64,000 nucleotides of DNA from assembly GCF_039680535.1 (NCBI RefSeq), contig NZ_JBDKSS010000014.1, positions 124,001-188,000 of the forward strand. Reading direction: 5' to 3'. Source of the stretch: Parvibaculum sp039680535 (GTDB lineage: Bacteria > Pseudomonadota > Alphaproteobacteria > Parvibaculales > Parvibaculaceae). The translations under genes were made by a program, and so were the position numbers. Positions within the stretch are counted from its first letter, which is position 1; the number at the start of each line of letters is the position of its first letter. Shown piece by piece: positions 8,877 through 16,712 of this stretch. Under the pieces are notes generated by a model, which saw only the letters and a list, made by a program, of their open reading frames with translations, had not been told where the DNA came from and ran no database searches.

Positions 8877-9997
8877 GCGACATGCGCCTCAAGGTCGCGA
8901 TTGCTCAGTGCGTGGAAGGCTTCGCGCTCGACGTCGCATTTGAAGCGGGCTCTGGCGTCACGGGCATCATCGGGCCGTCCGGTGCGGGCAAGTCGATGAC
9001 GCTCGGCGCGATTGCGGGCCTCTCGCGCCCCCAGAGCGGACGCATCGTGCTCGGCGAGAACGTTTTCGTCGATACGGCGCAAGGCACATTCATTCCGCCC
9101 GAGCGCCGCCGCGTGGGCTACGTGTTTCAGGAAGCACGCCTCTTCCCGCATCTGAGCGTCGCCGAAAATCTCGATTACGGCGCCAGACGCCGGGGAACGG
9201 CAAGCGGCATGTCGCGCATGGAGGTGATCGACCTCCTCGGCATCGCCCCCCTGCTCGACCGCCGTCCGCATCGCCTCTCCGGCGGTGAAGCGCAGCGCGT
9301 TGCCATCGGCCGCGCGCTGCTCGCCGCGCCTCAACTTCTGCTCATGGACGAACCGCTGTCGAGCCTCGATATTCGTCGCCGCCGCGAGATCATGCCCTTC
9401 ATCGAGGCGCTGCATCGCCGCCTCGATCTGCCCACGCTTTTCGTGAGCCACAATATCGACGAGATCGTTCGCCTCGCAGATAGGGTCGTCGTCCTGCATG
9501 GCGGTCACGTCGCGGCAAGCGGCGGCGTCGCGGAGGTGCTGAACCGGCTCGACGTCCAATCGCTCATTCTTGGCGAGGATGGCGGCGCTGCCGATCCTGC
9601 AACCATTATCGAAGCTCGGGTTGCGAGGCGTGACGAAGCCTATCACCTCACCGAACTCGATATCGGCGGCGCAACGCTCACCGTCGCCGAGCTTCCGCTT
9701 GAAACCGGGGCACCTGTTCGCCTGCGCCTTCATGCGCGCGACGTGGCGCTTGCGACGGAACGCCCGTCGGGACTCAGCATTCAGAATGTGATTGAGGCGC
9801 AGATCGCCAGCATCCGGCCGGCAGGAACCTCCCAGCTCGATGTGGAACTCTCTGTGGGCACGAACCTCCGGCTTTATGCGCGGATCACCCACCGCGCCGC
9901 CGCGCGGCTGCAACTCACCCCGGGCCGCCCCGTCTGGGCGCTCGTTAAATCGGTCGCGTTGGCGAGCGACACGAACGAAAGCGCACACAGCCTCTGA
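8873..9997 (+). CDS. modC: Molybdate ABC transporter, ATP-binding protein
   Basis: A 374-residue ABC ATPase. Walker A is GPSGAGKS near residue 37, the signature is LSGGEAQR, and Walker B is LLLMDEPLSSLD with the switch His in SHNIDE. The C-terminal third (from about residue 290) is a molybdate-type TOBE domain, with segments LRLHARDVALA and SIQNVIEAQI that bind oxyanion and regulate ModC. It is coupled to modB by an ATGA overlap and ends head-to-head against the flavoprotein gene at 9998. Confidence 0.93.
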   Translation: MSDMRLKVAIAQCVEGFALDVAFEAGSGVTGIIGPSGAGKSMTLGAIAGLSRPQSGRIVLGENVFVDTAQGTFIPPERRRVGYVFQEARLFPHLSVAENLDYGARRRGTASGMSRMEVIDLLGIAPLLDRRPHRLSGGEAQRVAIGRALLAAPQLLLMDEPLSSLDIRRRREIMPFIEALHRRLDLPTLFVSHNIDEIVRLADRVVVLHGGHVAASGGVAEVLNRLDVQSLILGEDGGAADPATIIEARVARRDEAYHLTELDIGGATLTVAELPLETGAPVRLRLHARDVALATERPSGLSIQNVIEAQIASIRPAGTSQLDVELSVGTNLRLYARITHRAAARLQLTPGRPVWALVKSVALASDTNESAHSL

Positions 9998-11308
9998 TCA
10001 TTCCTCGCCGAAAATTCGCCTGAGATAGTCGTTCAGGAATTTTCCCTTGGGATCGAGCCTTCTGCGTACCGCCTGAAAATCGTCCCAATGCGGATAAAGC
10101 GCCGAGAGCTGTTCGGCGCCGAGCGTATGGAGCTTGCCCCAATGCGGGCGGCCTTCGTACCGCTTGAAGATAGCCTCCACACCGGCAAAAAGCTTCCCAT
10201 AGGGCTGCCGGTAATATTGATGCACGGAGATCGTGGCGCTGTCGCGGCCATGGAATGGACTGAGCCAGATATCGTCGGCCGCGACATAGCGATATTCCAG
10301 CGGGAAGAGGAAGTTCTCGCCGCATTTGCGCATATGGGCCGCGACCTCACGCAGGCAATCGGGGCCGAGATCGGCGGGCACCGCATATTCCATTTCGTTG
10401 AAGCGCACATGCCGGTCGCTTGGGAAGGCATCGTGCGACCAGCGCACGCGGCCCGCCTCCGTGAGCGTGCCCGAAGAATAGCGCTCGGTATTCGACGTCA
10501 GGAATTTCTGCAGCGGCCCGCGCATGAATGGGGCATAGCGTGTTGCCTCGCAGGCGGCGATGAAAATCCTTTCATCGCGCGAAAGATCACCTTCCTGCCT
10601 GCGACGGCGCGGCTTTGCGTGTTTCGCCGTCTCACCCAATATCTTGACGATGGCGAGATCTGAATACGGGAACCAGAAAAATTCGAAATGCCGATTGGCG
10701 TCGCGTAATTCCTCGACGCGCGAAAGCACATCCTCGATCGGCATGGCGCCGCCGGTTTCTTCCAGCACATAGGCGGGACGGCATTGCATGGTGACCTCGC
10801 TCATGATGCCGAGACTACCCATCGAAACACGGCCCGCGTTGAAGACGTCTGCGTTCTCGCTGCGGCTCGCGCGAATGATTTCACCATCGGCGGTGACGAG
10901 ACGAAAGCCCACCACGCCTGCGGAGAGAGAACCCAGTTCGCCGCCCGTTCCATGTGTGCCTGTGCCGACAGCGCCCGCAATCGACTGCCGGTCGATATCA
11001 CCCTGATTGGCGAGGGCGAGTCCGCGATCGAAAAGCATCGGTCCGAGATCGCGGATCGTCGTCCCGGCCTTGATCCGCGCGGTTGCGGCATCGGGGTCAT
11101 GATCGATCACGCCGGCAATATGGCGCAGGGTCACGATCGTGCCGGGGCTCTCGACGAGCGGCGTGAAGGAATGGCCGGTGCCTGCCGCTCTCACGGGCGC
11201 CGGGGCATCGCGCATGATCGAGGCCAACTCCTCCTCAGTCGCCGGCTCGGCCATCGCCTGTGGCCAGGCCTTCACCCACCCCGACCAGTTCGACCAGACA
11301 TAATTCAT
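9998..11308 (-). CDS. FAD-linked oxidase, D-arabinono-1,4-lactone oxidase family
   Basis: A 436-residue flavoprotein of the aldonolactone oxidase (VAO/GULO/ALO) family. The FAD-binding domain has RAAGTGHSFTPLVES near residue 45 and GTGTHGTGGELG near residue 110. The C-terminal ALO domain ends with the family HWxK motif (PHWGKLHTL). I chose the ATG at 11308 (MNYVWSNW) because GGGAG precedes it by six bases. A GTG 24 bases upstream gives a longer N-terminus without a convincing binding site. The natural sugar lactone or alditol is unknown. There is no export signal. Confidence 0.85.
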   Translation of the reverse strand: MNYVWSNWSGWVKAWPQAMAEPATEEELASIMRDAPAPVRAAGTGHSFTPLVESPGTIVTLRHIAGVIDHDPDAATARIKAGTTIRDLGPMLFDRGLALANQGDIDRQSIAGAVGTGTHGTGGELGSLSAGVVGFRLVTADGEIIRASRSENADVFNAGRVSMGSLGIMSEVTMQCRPAYVLEETGGAMPIEDVLSRVEELRDANRHFEFFWFPYSDLAIVKILGETAKHAKPRRRRQEGDLSRDERIFIAACEATRYAPFMRGPLQKFLTSNTERYSSGTLTEAGRVRWSHDAFPSDRHVRFNEMEYAVPADLGPDCLREVAAHMRKCGENFLFPLEYRYVAADDIWLSPFHGRDSATISVHQYYRQPYGKLFAGVEAIFKRYEGRPHWGKLHTLGAEQLSALYPHWDDFQAVRRRLDPKGKFLNDYLRRIFGEE

Positions 11309-11368
11309 GCGCCGCTCCCGAGTCAGGTTCACTCCTGCCGGGACATGCTACAGAAGTTATGCCGAAAC

Positions 11369-11399
11369 GAAAAAGGGCTCCGCCAAGGCGAAGCCCTTC
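11369..11399 (-). terminator. Intrinsic terminator after the Sel1-repeat gene
   Basis: Read on the minus strand, GAAGGGCT pairs with AGCCCTTTTTCG around a short inner GCC/GGC stem, ending in a run of T. It sits 19 bases after the stop of the Sel1-repeat gene and upstream of the flavoprotein start. Confidence 0.75.
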
Positions 11400-11417
11400 G
11401 TTCACCAAACGGCAAGC

Positions 11418-12110
11418 TCAGCGGGTGACGGCCTCCTGGGAGCCGATCACCGGTTTGAACTCCCGCGCCAGAATGGTCGCCTGCTTGATATCTTCGGGCG
11501 ACATGGTCTTCGAAAGCTTTTCGAGCTCCTTGTTGGCAAACTGCGGGAACCCGGCATCGACGGCGAGCAGGAAATACATATAGGCCTTACGCTCGTCCTT
11601 GGTGACGCCTTCGCCGGCCTCATACATGGTGGCGATATTGTACTGCGCCTCCGCCATGCCCTGCCTGGCCGCAGCCTCGTACCATTTCGCAGCCTCCGCC
11701 GCGTCCCGCGTCACGCCCCAGCCCTTGTCGTATAGGCTTCCGAGATCCATCTGGGCGCGCGCGTCGCCATGTTCCGCGCCGAACTTGTAGAACTTCAGCG
11801 CCGTCGCGACGTCGCGCTGCACCACCTTCGCGTCGAAATATTCCTCACCCAGACGGAACGCCGCGCCACCGTCCTGGTGCACCTCCACGGCCTTCTTCCA
11901 CTCCGCCAGAGCTTCGGGATAGTAGCCGCGCTTGTAGAAATCCTCGCCGCTGGCCTCGCTCGGCCCCGCCGGGGCGGTCGCCTCCGCTGCATGGCCGGCC
12001 AGAGCCCAGAAACAGATCGCGGCAAGCACCAGAAAACCCGAGGCCAACCGCATGATCGTCGTTTCGGATAGCCGCGCCGCGCGCGCGGTATGGACGCCTT
12101 CTGCCATCAT
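11418..12110 (-). CDS. Exported Sel1-repeat (SLR/TPR-like) protein
   Basis: A 230-residue protein with three Sel1-like repeats between about residues 95 and 190 (for example ARAQMDLGSLYDKGWGV and AEAQYNIATMYEAGEGV). Such repeats form helical protein-binding solenoids. An N-terminal signal sequence, MRLASGFLVLAAICFWALAG followed by HAAEA, indicates export to the periplasm. I chose the ATG at 12110 because GGGAG stands seven bases upstream; an open frame reaches further to a GTG at 12209 with no support. The internal ATG at the signal peptide is an alternative. Partner proteins are unknown. Confidence 0.82.
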   Translation of the reverse strand: MMAEGVHTARAARLSETTIMRLASGFLVLAAICFWALAGHAAEATAPAGPSEASGEDFYKRGYYPEALAEWKKAVEVHQDGGAAFRLGEEYFDAKVVQRDVATALKFYKFGAEHGDARAQMDLGSLYDKGWGVTRDAAEAAKWYEAAARQGMAEAQYNIATMYEAGEGVTKDERKAYMYFLLAVDAGFPQFANKELEKLSKTMSPEDIKQATILAREFKPVIGSQEAVTR

Positions 12111-12268
12111 GTTTACTCCCACCCCGACCCGCTTATTCAGACTGCCGGATTTTTTCCGGTCACACCGATCATGACGCGCGAAATCGGAAATGGGAACCCT
12201 GCGCCGCACCGTTCTCGCATGCGGACATGAGACGGCCGAAGTGGTGTGGCAGGACGTTCGAAATACGC

Positions 12269-12345
12269 TGGTGATCCCGGCAGGATTCGAACCTGCGACC
12301 GACGGATTAGAAATCCGTTGCTCTATCCAGCTGAGCTACGGGACC
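12269..12345 (-). tRNA. tRNA-Arg (anticodon TCT)
   Basis: A complete cloverleaf on the minus strand. The acceptor GGTCCCG pairs with CGGGATC, followed by ACCA. The D arm is GTAGCTCAGCTGGATAGAGC. The anticodon stem ACGGA/TCCGT encloses TTTCTAA, giving anticodon TCT. The T arm contains GGTTCGAATCC. The CCA is encoded. Confidence 0.97.
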
Positions 12346-12363
12346 AGAGGGGCGGCGTGGCGC

Positions 12364-12672
12364 TCAATGCGTCCACTGGCCGATGCGGTCGGCCTTGAAG
12401 TTGTCGGCATAGGCCTTGATCAGGGGCTTCGGGGACTGGGTCTCGACGACCTGGAACTCGATGCCCTTGCGCGTCGCATAGGCGACGGCCTCTTCCTTCG
12501 TGTCGAAGCGGAGAACGACCTGCGTATTGGTGTCGGGCGAGCTCGTCCAGCCCATCAGCGGCTCGACCTTGCGCGCGGCTGAGGGCTCGAATTCAAGCAC
12601 CCACTTCTTCGTCTTTGCCTTGCCGGACTGCATGGCATTTTTCGAAGGCTTGAAGATACGCGCGCGGGCCAT
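12364..12672 (-). CDS. NDUFS4-like accessory subunit of respiratory complex I
   Basis: A 102-residue protein of the ETC complex I conserved region family, homologous to the mitochondrial 18 kDa NDUFS4 subunit and found in alphaproteobacteria. It starts MARARIFKPSKNAMQSGKAK, continues with the conserved WVLEFEP, and then has MGWTSSPDTNTQVVLRF and the AVAYATRKGIEF stretch. It would bind the peripheral arm of NADH:quinone oxidoreductase. It is separate from any nuo operon here and lies immediately upstream of tRNA-Arg in the same direction. Confidence 0.9.
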   Translation of the reverse strand: MARARIFKPSKNAMQSGKAKTKKWVLEFEPSAARKVEPLMGWTSSPDTNTQVVLRFDTKEEAVAYATRKGIEFQVVETQSPKPLIKAYADNFKADRIGQWTH

Positions 12673-12915
12673 TCCTTAAACTCCGTTCATTTGCCCCATA
12701 ATGCGGGCAAAGTCTTGAAATCGCACTCTTATCGCCCCAAATCGGCCAGACTTGCAAGCGACAAGCAGACACGGGCGCCGAACGCCGGTTCCCCGCCCGT
12801 TTCAGGCCCACCCCCAACCCGAAACCGGACCATTCATCCAAGATTGATGCCGGGGTCACACCAATGACATGCCCCGGTCGTATCCTGCCTTTGTGACAGA
12901 GTAAGGAGGCCCCCC

Positions 12916-13128
12916 ATGCTTCAGTATCTCGACCTTGCTTCTGCAACACAGCTTCTGAAGGCTAAAGGTTTCAATCCTCGCGATATCGAATGCGTACTCG
13001 ACCTGACCGGCCCGCAGCACAGTAACGGCGTATCCCTCTGGCGTGCCGACAGAATCGAAAGACTGGCGTCCCGTGCGTACTGGCTCGGCGCCCACGAACC
13101 CGTGGTTTCGATCCCCGCCGCGGCCTGA
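12916..13128 (+). CDS. Small hypothetical protein (70 residues)
   Basis: I do not recognise a family. The 70-residue product starts MLQYLDLASATQLLKAKGFN and is not obviously membrane-bound or exported. Its predicted form is a short helical protein with Trp and Arg near the middle (SLWRADRIERLASRAYW). Support for a real gene comes from a near-perfect ribosome binding site, AAGGAGG, six bases before the ATG, and a hairpin 12 bases after the stop. It is divergent from the NDUFS4-like gene. Confidence 0.55.
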   Translation: MLQYLDLASATQLLKAKGFNPRDIECVLDLTGPQHSNGVSLWRADRIERLASRAYWLGAHEPVVSIPAAA

Positions 13129-13140
13129 TCTGCCCCGACC

Positions 13141-13172
13141 GCCCTCCCCGCGCCCCTCACGGGGAGGGCTTT
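13141..13172. terminator. Hairpin between convergent genes
   Basis: CCCTCCCCG pairs with CGGGGAGGG around nine bases, followed by CTTT. It lies between the small gene ending at 13128 and the ABC ATPase ending at 13192, where it can end transcripts from either side. The T-run is short. Confidence 0.55.
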
Positions 13173-13191
13173 CGGTGCGGAGGCGCTTTGT

Positions 13192-14511
13192 TCAGACGGG
13201 ATTATCCAGACTGAGCATCGCCTGATTTTCGTCATAGGCGAAAACCTCGGCAAAGCGGCCCCAGTTGATGACGCTTCTGAGCGTCTGCTCGGCCCATTCC
13301 TCCGACATCGCGTCTTCAAGCTCCTCGGCAAAGCGCGCATAGGGCGCGCGATGCGCCGGGCGCTCGTCCAGCACACGCTTGATGTGAGCGGCCAGCGGCA
13401 CGTAGCTGAGCAGGCTTTCGGCAAACATCTGCTTGCGCACATGCGGATCTTCGTTGGCAAAGCGCATGCCCGTCTCGGTCAGCCTGATGTCGCCGCCCTC
13501 GATCTCCGCAAAGCGAAGAAGCTGAAGCGTCTCGCCGATGCTGAACAACGCGTCGGTGGACATGTGCATATGTTCGGCGAGCGGCGGAAGGTCGGCACGT
13601 CCGTGATAGGGCGCGCCCGCCAGCGCCTCGATGAGGCCGGCAATCGAGTTCGTCGACACGCGCGGCAGAAGCATGTCGATCCCGCCCGCCGAAAAGGCAG
13701 GCCGGGCCTCTGCCGCATGCGCCCTGGCCGGCATCGTCATACGCTCATAGATGCTGTCGACCAGCCAGCGGAACTTCGGATCGAGGCGGTTGCGCGGCCT
13801 CTGGATATCGACCGGAATTTCGGCGATCACCCGGCCGGGGTTCGACGAGAAAAGCAGGATGCGGTCGCACATCAGCACCGCCTCCTCGATATTGTGCGTC
13901 ACAAGCAGGATCGACTTGATCGGCATGCGCCCCTCCGACCAGAGATCGAGAAGATCGGTGCGGAGCGTTTCCGCGGTGAGCACGTCGAGCGCGGAGAAAG
14001 GCTCGTCCATCAGCAGAAGATCGGGATGCACGACGAGCGCGCGCGCAAAGCCGACGCGCTGGCGCATGCCGCCCGAAAGCTCCTTGGGATAGGCGGATTC
14101 GAAACCGTCGAGGCCCACGAGGTCGATTGCCTCCAGCGCGCGCTTATGCGCTTCGTCGGACGCAATCTGCAGGGCGTCGAGGCCGAGCTGCACATTCTGG
14201 AGCACGGTGAGCCAGGGAAAGAGCGCGAAAGTCTGGAAGACCATCGCAATGCCTTCGGCCGGTCCGTCGATCGGCTCGCCGAGGAACCGCGCCTTGCCGC
14301 CCGTGGCTTCGATGAGGCCCGCCATGATGCGCAGAAGCGTGGACTTGCCGGAGCCGGAACGGCCCAGAAGTCCGACGATCTCGCCCTCCTTGAGCGTCAT
14401 GTCGACATTTTCGAGGACGGTCATTTCACCGCCTGACGGACGCGGAAAGGCTTTCCGCACGCCCTCCACCTGAAGGACCGTCTTTGTTTCGATCGTCGAT
14501 GCCATAGCCAT
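13192..14511 (-). CDS. Nitrate/taurine-class ABC transporter ATPase with AAA-associated C-terminal domain
   Basis: A 439-residue ATPase. Residues 1-260 form an ABC domain of the TauB/NrtD/SsuB class: Walker A GRSGSGKST near 50, signature LSGGMRQR near 150, Walker B LLLMDEPFSALD, switch H in VTHNIEEA. Residues from about 290 to the end form an extra domain of the AAA-associated C-terminal type (FAEIEGGDIRLTETGMRFA, then INWGRFAEVFAYDE), absent from standard TauB. A GGAGG site lies six bases before the start ATG. It is the second gene after the double permease. Substrate is unknown; no binding protein is encoded nearby. Confidence 0.85.
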   Translation of the reverse strand: MAMASTIETKTVLQVEGVRKAFPRPSGGEMTVLENVDMTLKEGEIVGLLGRSGSGKSTLLRIMAGLIEATGGKARFLGEPIDGPAEGIAMVFQTFALFPWLTVLQNVQLGLDALQIASDEAHKRALEAIDLVGLDGFESAYPKELSGGMRQRVGFARALVVHPDLLLMDEPFSALDVLTAETLRTDLLDLWSEGRMPIKSILLVTHNIEEAVLMCDRILLFSSNPGRVIAEIPVDIQRPRNRLDPKFRWLVDSIYERMTMPARAHAAEARPAFSAGGIDMLLPRVSTNSIAGLIEALAGAPYHGRADLPPLAEHMHMSTDALFSIGETLQLLRFAEIEGGDIRLTETGMRFANEDPHVRKQMFAESLLSYVPLAAHIKRVLDERPAHRAPYARFAEELEDAMSEEWAEQTLRSVINWGRFAEVFAYDENQAMLSLDNPV

Positions 14512-14523
14512 GTCGGACCTCCC

Positions 14524-16263
14524 TCAGATCATACGCAGGCGGCGTTCAGCATAGGCATGCAGCGGACGCCAGAAGAGCCGGTTGAACAATGTCACGAAGA
14601 CGGCCATCACCATCACGCCGAGGATGATGCGCGGATAATCGCCCGCCGCCGTCGCCTTGGCGATGTAGGAACCGAGGCCGTTCGCCTCGAGCCGTGTGTT
14701 TCCCCAGGTGACGAGCTCGGCGACGATGCTCGCGTTCCACGAGCCGCCGGATGCCGTCAGACCGCCAGTGATGAAATAGGGAAAGACGCCGGGCAGCATC
14801 ACCTTGAACCACCAGTTGCGCCCCCGCACGCGGAAGTTGGCGGCGGCATCCTGAAGATCGGTCGGAAATGCGCTCGCCCCCGCGATCACATTGAAGAGGA
14901 TGTACCACTGCGTGCCGAGGATCATCAGCGGGCTCAACCAGATATTCGGATTGAGCCCGAAATGCAGGATGCCCACCACGGCAACCGGAAACAAAAGGTT
15001 CGCCGGAAAGGCGGCCAGTATCTGCGCGATAAGCTGCAGCCGCATGGCAAGACCCGGCCGCAGGCCGATCCAGACGCCAACAGGCACCCAGACGAGACTT
15101 GCGAGGCCGACGAGCACGACAACACGTGTCAGCGTCATCAGACCGAGCTTGAAAGCACTGAAGACTTCCGCCCAGCCGATCTGGCCCGCCATTTCCACAT
15201 AAAGCGCATGCAACCCATAAGCGCCAACCAGCGCCCACAGGCCCCACCAGATCACGCCCCAGATGATATTGAGCCACCGCCTCTGAATGGGCGACCGGCG
15301 CCAGCGCCAACGGCCGAAGCTCAATGGCGCATGCGCCACGGTCACGAAGCCCTTGTGCAGCGGCACCAGCGCGATCTGCACGAGCCGCGCGCGGTTCAGC
15401 ACGCGCAGCAGCCATACGCCTGGCGTGGGTTGCCCCATGGTCTGCTCGAAGCGGAACTTCTGCGCCCAGGCAACCAGCGGGCGAAACAACAACTGGTCAT
15501 AGGCGAGGATGACGACGAGCATCGCGCCGAGCGCATAAAACACCGCCGTCAGGTCGCGCCGCTCGATCGCCAGCGCCACATACGAGCCGATGCCCGGCAG
15601 GGTGATCGTCGTGTTGCCGACGGAAATTGCTTCCGAGGCGACGATGAAAAACCAGCTACCCGACATGGACATCATCATGTTCCAGATCAGCGCCGGCATG
15701 GCAAAGGGCACTTCCAGCCGCCAGAAGCGCTGCCACGCGGAAAGCCGGAAGGACCTGCTTGCCTCGTCGAGATCTTCGGGAATGGTCCGGAGCGACTGAT
15801 AGAAGCTGAAGGCCATGTTCCAGGCCTGCGCGGTGAAGATGGCGAAGATCGCCGCGCATTCGGCGCCCGCCACGCTGCCGGGAAAGATCGCCATGAAGCC
15901 CGTCACCGTGAAGGACAGGAACCCCAGCACCGGCACGGACTGAAGCACGTCCAGAATCGGGATGAGCACGGCCCCCGCCCGCCTGCTTTTCGCGGCGGCT
16001 GTCGCGTAGGTGAAGGTGAAGAGAAGAGAGGCGCCGAGCGCGGCGAACATGCGCAGGGTCGTTCGCAGCGCATATTCAGGCAACGCGGCCGGCGAGAGCG
16101 AGATCTGCGCCTTGGAGACGCTGGCCAGCGGCGCATTCATCTGCTGCGCGCCATAGATGATGAGAGCGAGCGTGCCGGCCACGAGGCAAAGGGCGATGCC
16201 GTCCCATGCGGACGGCGCGACCCGCTCGCGCCGTGCCACCGAAATGGTTGAAATATTGCTCAT
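14524..16263 (-). CDS. Double-length ABC transporter permease (two BPD domains in one chain)
   Basis: A 579-residue inner-membrane protein with two complete permease units of the nitrate/taurine class in tandem. The first EAA-like loop (LDEASRSFRLSAWQRFWRLE) is near residue 165. The second (LQDAAANFRVRGRNWWFKVM) is near residue 475. One polypeptide therefore replaces a permease dimer. It is followed 12 bases later by its ATPase. There is no substrate-binding protein gene on either side. The start ATG is preceded by GGAGGG lying inside a 7-bp hairpin (16270-16289), so translation is probably controlled. The transported solute is unknown. Confidence 0.85.
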   Translation of the reverse strand: MSNISTISVARRERVAPSAWDGIALCLVAGTLALIIYGAQQMNAPLASVSKAQISLSPAALPEYALRTTLRMFAALGASLLFTFTYATAAAKSRRAGAVLIPILDVLQSVPVLGFLSFTVTGFMAIFPGSVAGAECAAIFAIFTAQAWNMAFSFYQSLRTIPEDLDEASRSFRLSAWQRFWRLEVPFAMPALIWNMMMSMSGSWFFIVASEAISVGNTTITLPGIGSYVALAIERRDLTAVFYALGAMLVVILAYDQLLFRPLVAWAQKFRFEQTMGQPTPGVWLLRVLNRARLVQIALVPLHKGFVTVAHAPLSFGRWRWRRSPIQRRWLNIIWGVIWWGLWALVGAYGLHALYVEMAGQIGWAEVFSAFKLGLMTLTRVVVLVGLASLVWVPVGVWIGLRPGLAMRLQLIAQILAAFPANLLFPVAVVGILHFGLNPNIWLSPLMILGTQWYILFNVIAGASAFPTDLQDAAANFRVRGRNWWFKVMLPGVFPYFITGGLTASGGSWNASIVAELVTWGNTRLEANGLGSYIAKATAAGDYPRIILGVMVMAVFVTLFNRLFWRPLHAYAERRLRMI

Positions 16264-16497
16264 AGCCCGCCCTCCATCGCCCTGGAGGGAGCGAAGAAAC
16301 CGCGGTCAAATGCCGCCCACCCGGGCGGCGAAATCGCAAAAAAGGAGATATCCATGATCACCTCGCGCGGGCCGACAAGGGCCAACCGCGCGAGGGAGGC
16401 GAGCCCGCCTCCGATGCGTCAGGTTCAGCCCCGCAGGCCCAACCGACTACTGTCGCCGTCCATCATTTCCTCTTAGAGCTTCGGGGCGAAGGCCCCG
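16264..16497 (-). promoter_or_regulatory. Structured leader with a Shine-Dalgarno-hiding hairpin
   Basis: Read towards the permease, this 234-base leader holds five hairpins: CGGGGC-cttc-GCCCCG (16482-16497), GGAGGCG-ggct-CGCCTCC (16395-16412), a 10-bp stem CCTCGCGCGG with CCGCGCGAGG (16361-16395), GCCGCCC-gggt-GGGCGGC (16312-16329), and CCCTCCA-gggcga-TGGAGGG (16270-16289). The last hairpin contains the permease ribosome binding site, six bases before the ATG. A 13-codon upstream frame lies between the first two hairpins, and six T follow the third hairpin after 17 bases. This looks like a riboswitch or peptide-controlled attenuator. I cannot match it to a known class. Confidence 0.55.
16425..16466 (-). 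CDS. Possible leader peptide (13 codons) in the ABC transporter leader
   Basis: The sequence AAGAGGAA precedes ATGATG. From the first ATG the frame reads MMDGDSSRLGLRG and stops with TGA just before the hairpin at 16395-16412. The AGAGG motif is five bases from the second ATG. It is too short for statistical support, and chance is possible. Its place between two stems is what would be expected of a translated attenuator peptide. Confidence 0.3.
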   Translation of the reverse strand: MMDGDSSRLGLRG

Positions 16498-16635
16498 TCG
16501 TCCGCGCCCGTATAGGCCCGCCCGCAACATCGGTCAATCGCAGTGCAGCAATCGGCATATGAAATTCAATTCATATTGCCCGCGCCCCCGCGCGCGGTTG
16601 CGGCTGGGGGCCTTCCCGGTGTATTGGGAAGCCGT

Positions 16636-16712
16636 CGGGGCGTAGCGCAGCCTGGTAGCGCATCTGCTTTGGGAGCAGAGGGTCGGGAGTTCGAATCTCT
16701 CCGCCCCGACCA
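16636..16712 (+). tRNA. tRNA-Pro (anticodon TGG)
   Basis: A complete cloverleaf. The acceptor CGGGGCG pairs with CGCCCCG, followed by ACCA. The D arm is TAGCGCAGCCTGGTAGCGC. The anticodon loop TTTGGGA gives anticodon TGG. The T arm contains GAGTTCGAATCTC. It is divergent from the ABC leader. Confidence 0.97.

Noticed and set aside
14557..16251. Long plus-strand open frame (564 codons) opposite the ABC permease
   Set aside because: It is antisense to a clear membrane protein, and the translation is a charged Arg/His/Glu-rich chain without domains. Such frames arise from GC-rich codon use.
16354..16476. A 40-codon plus-strand frame with AAAGGAGATATCC before its ATG
   Set aside because: The ribosome-site match is striking, but the frame lies exactly across the leader hairpins read on the other strand, the product is Arg/Pro-rich without features, and the stems explain the sequence better. 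It should be re-examined if the leader idea fails.
16264..16500. TPP riboswitch because of the string CTGAACCTGA in the leader
   Set aside because: The companion CTGAGA and the GGTAATGCCAGCG-like parts of a THI element are absent, and the downstream genes are not thiamine genes by sequence.
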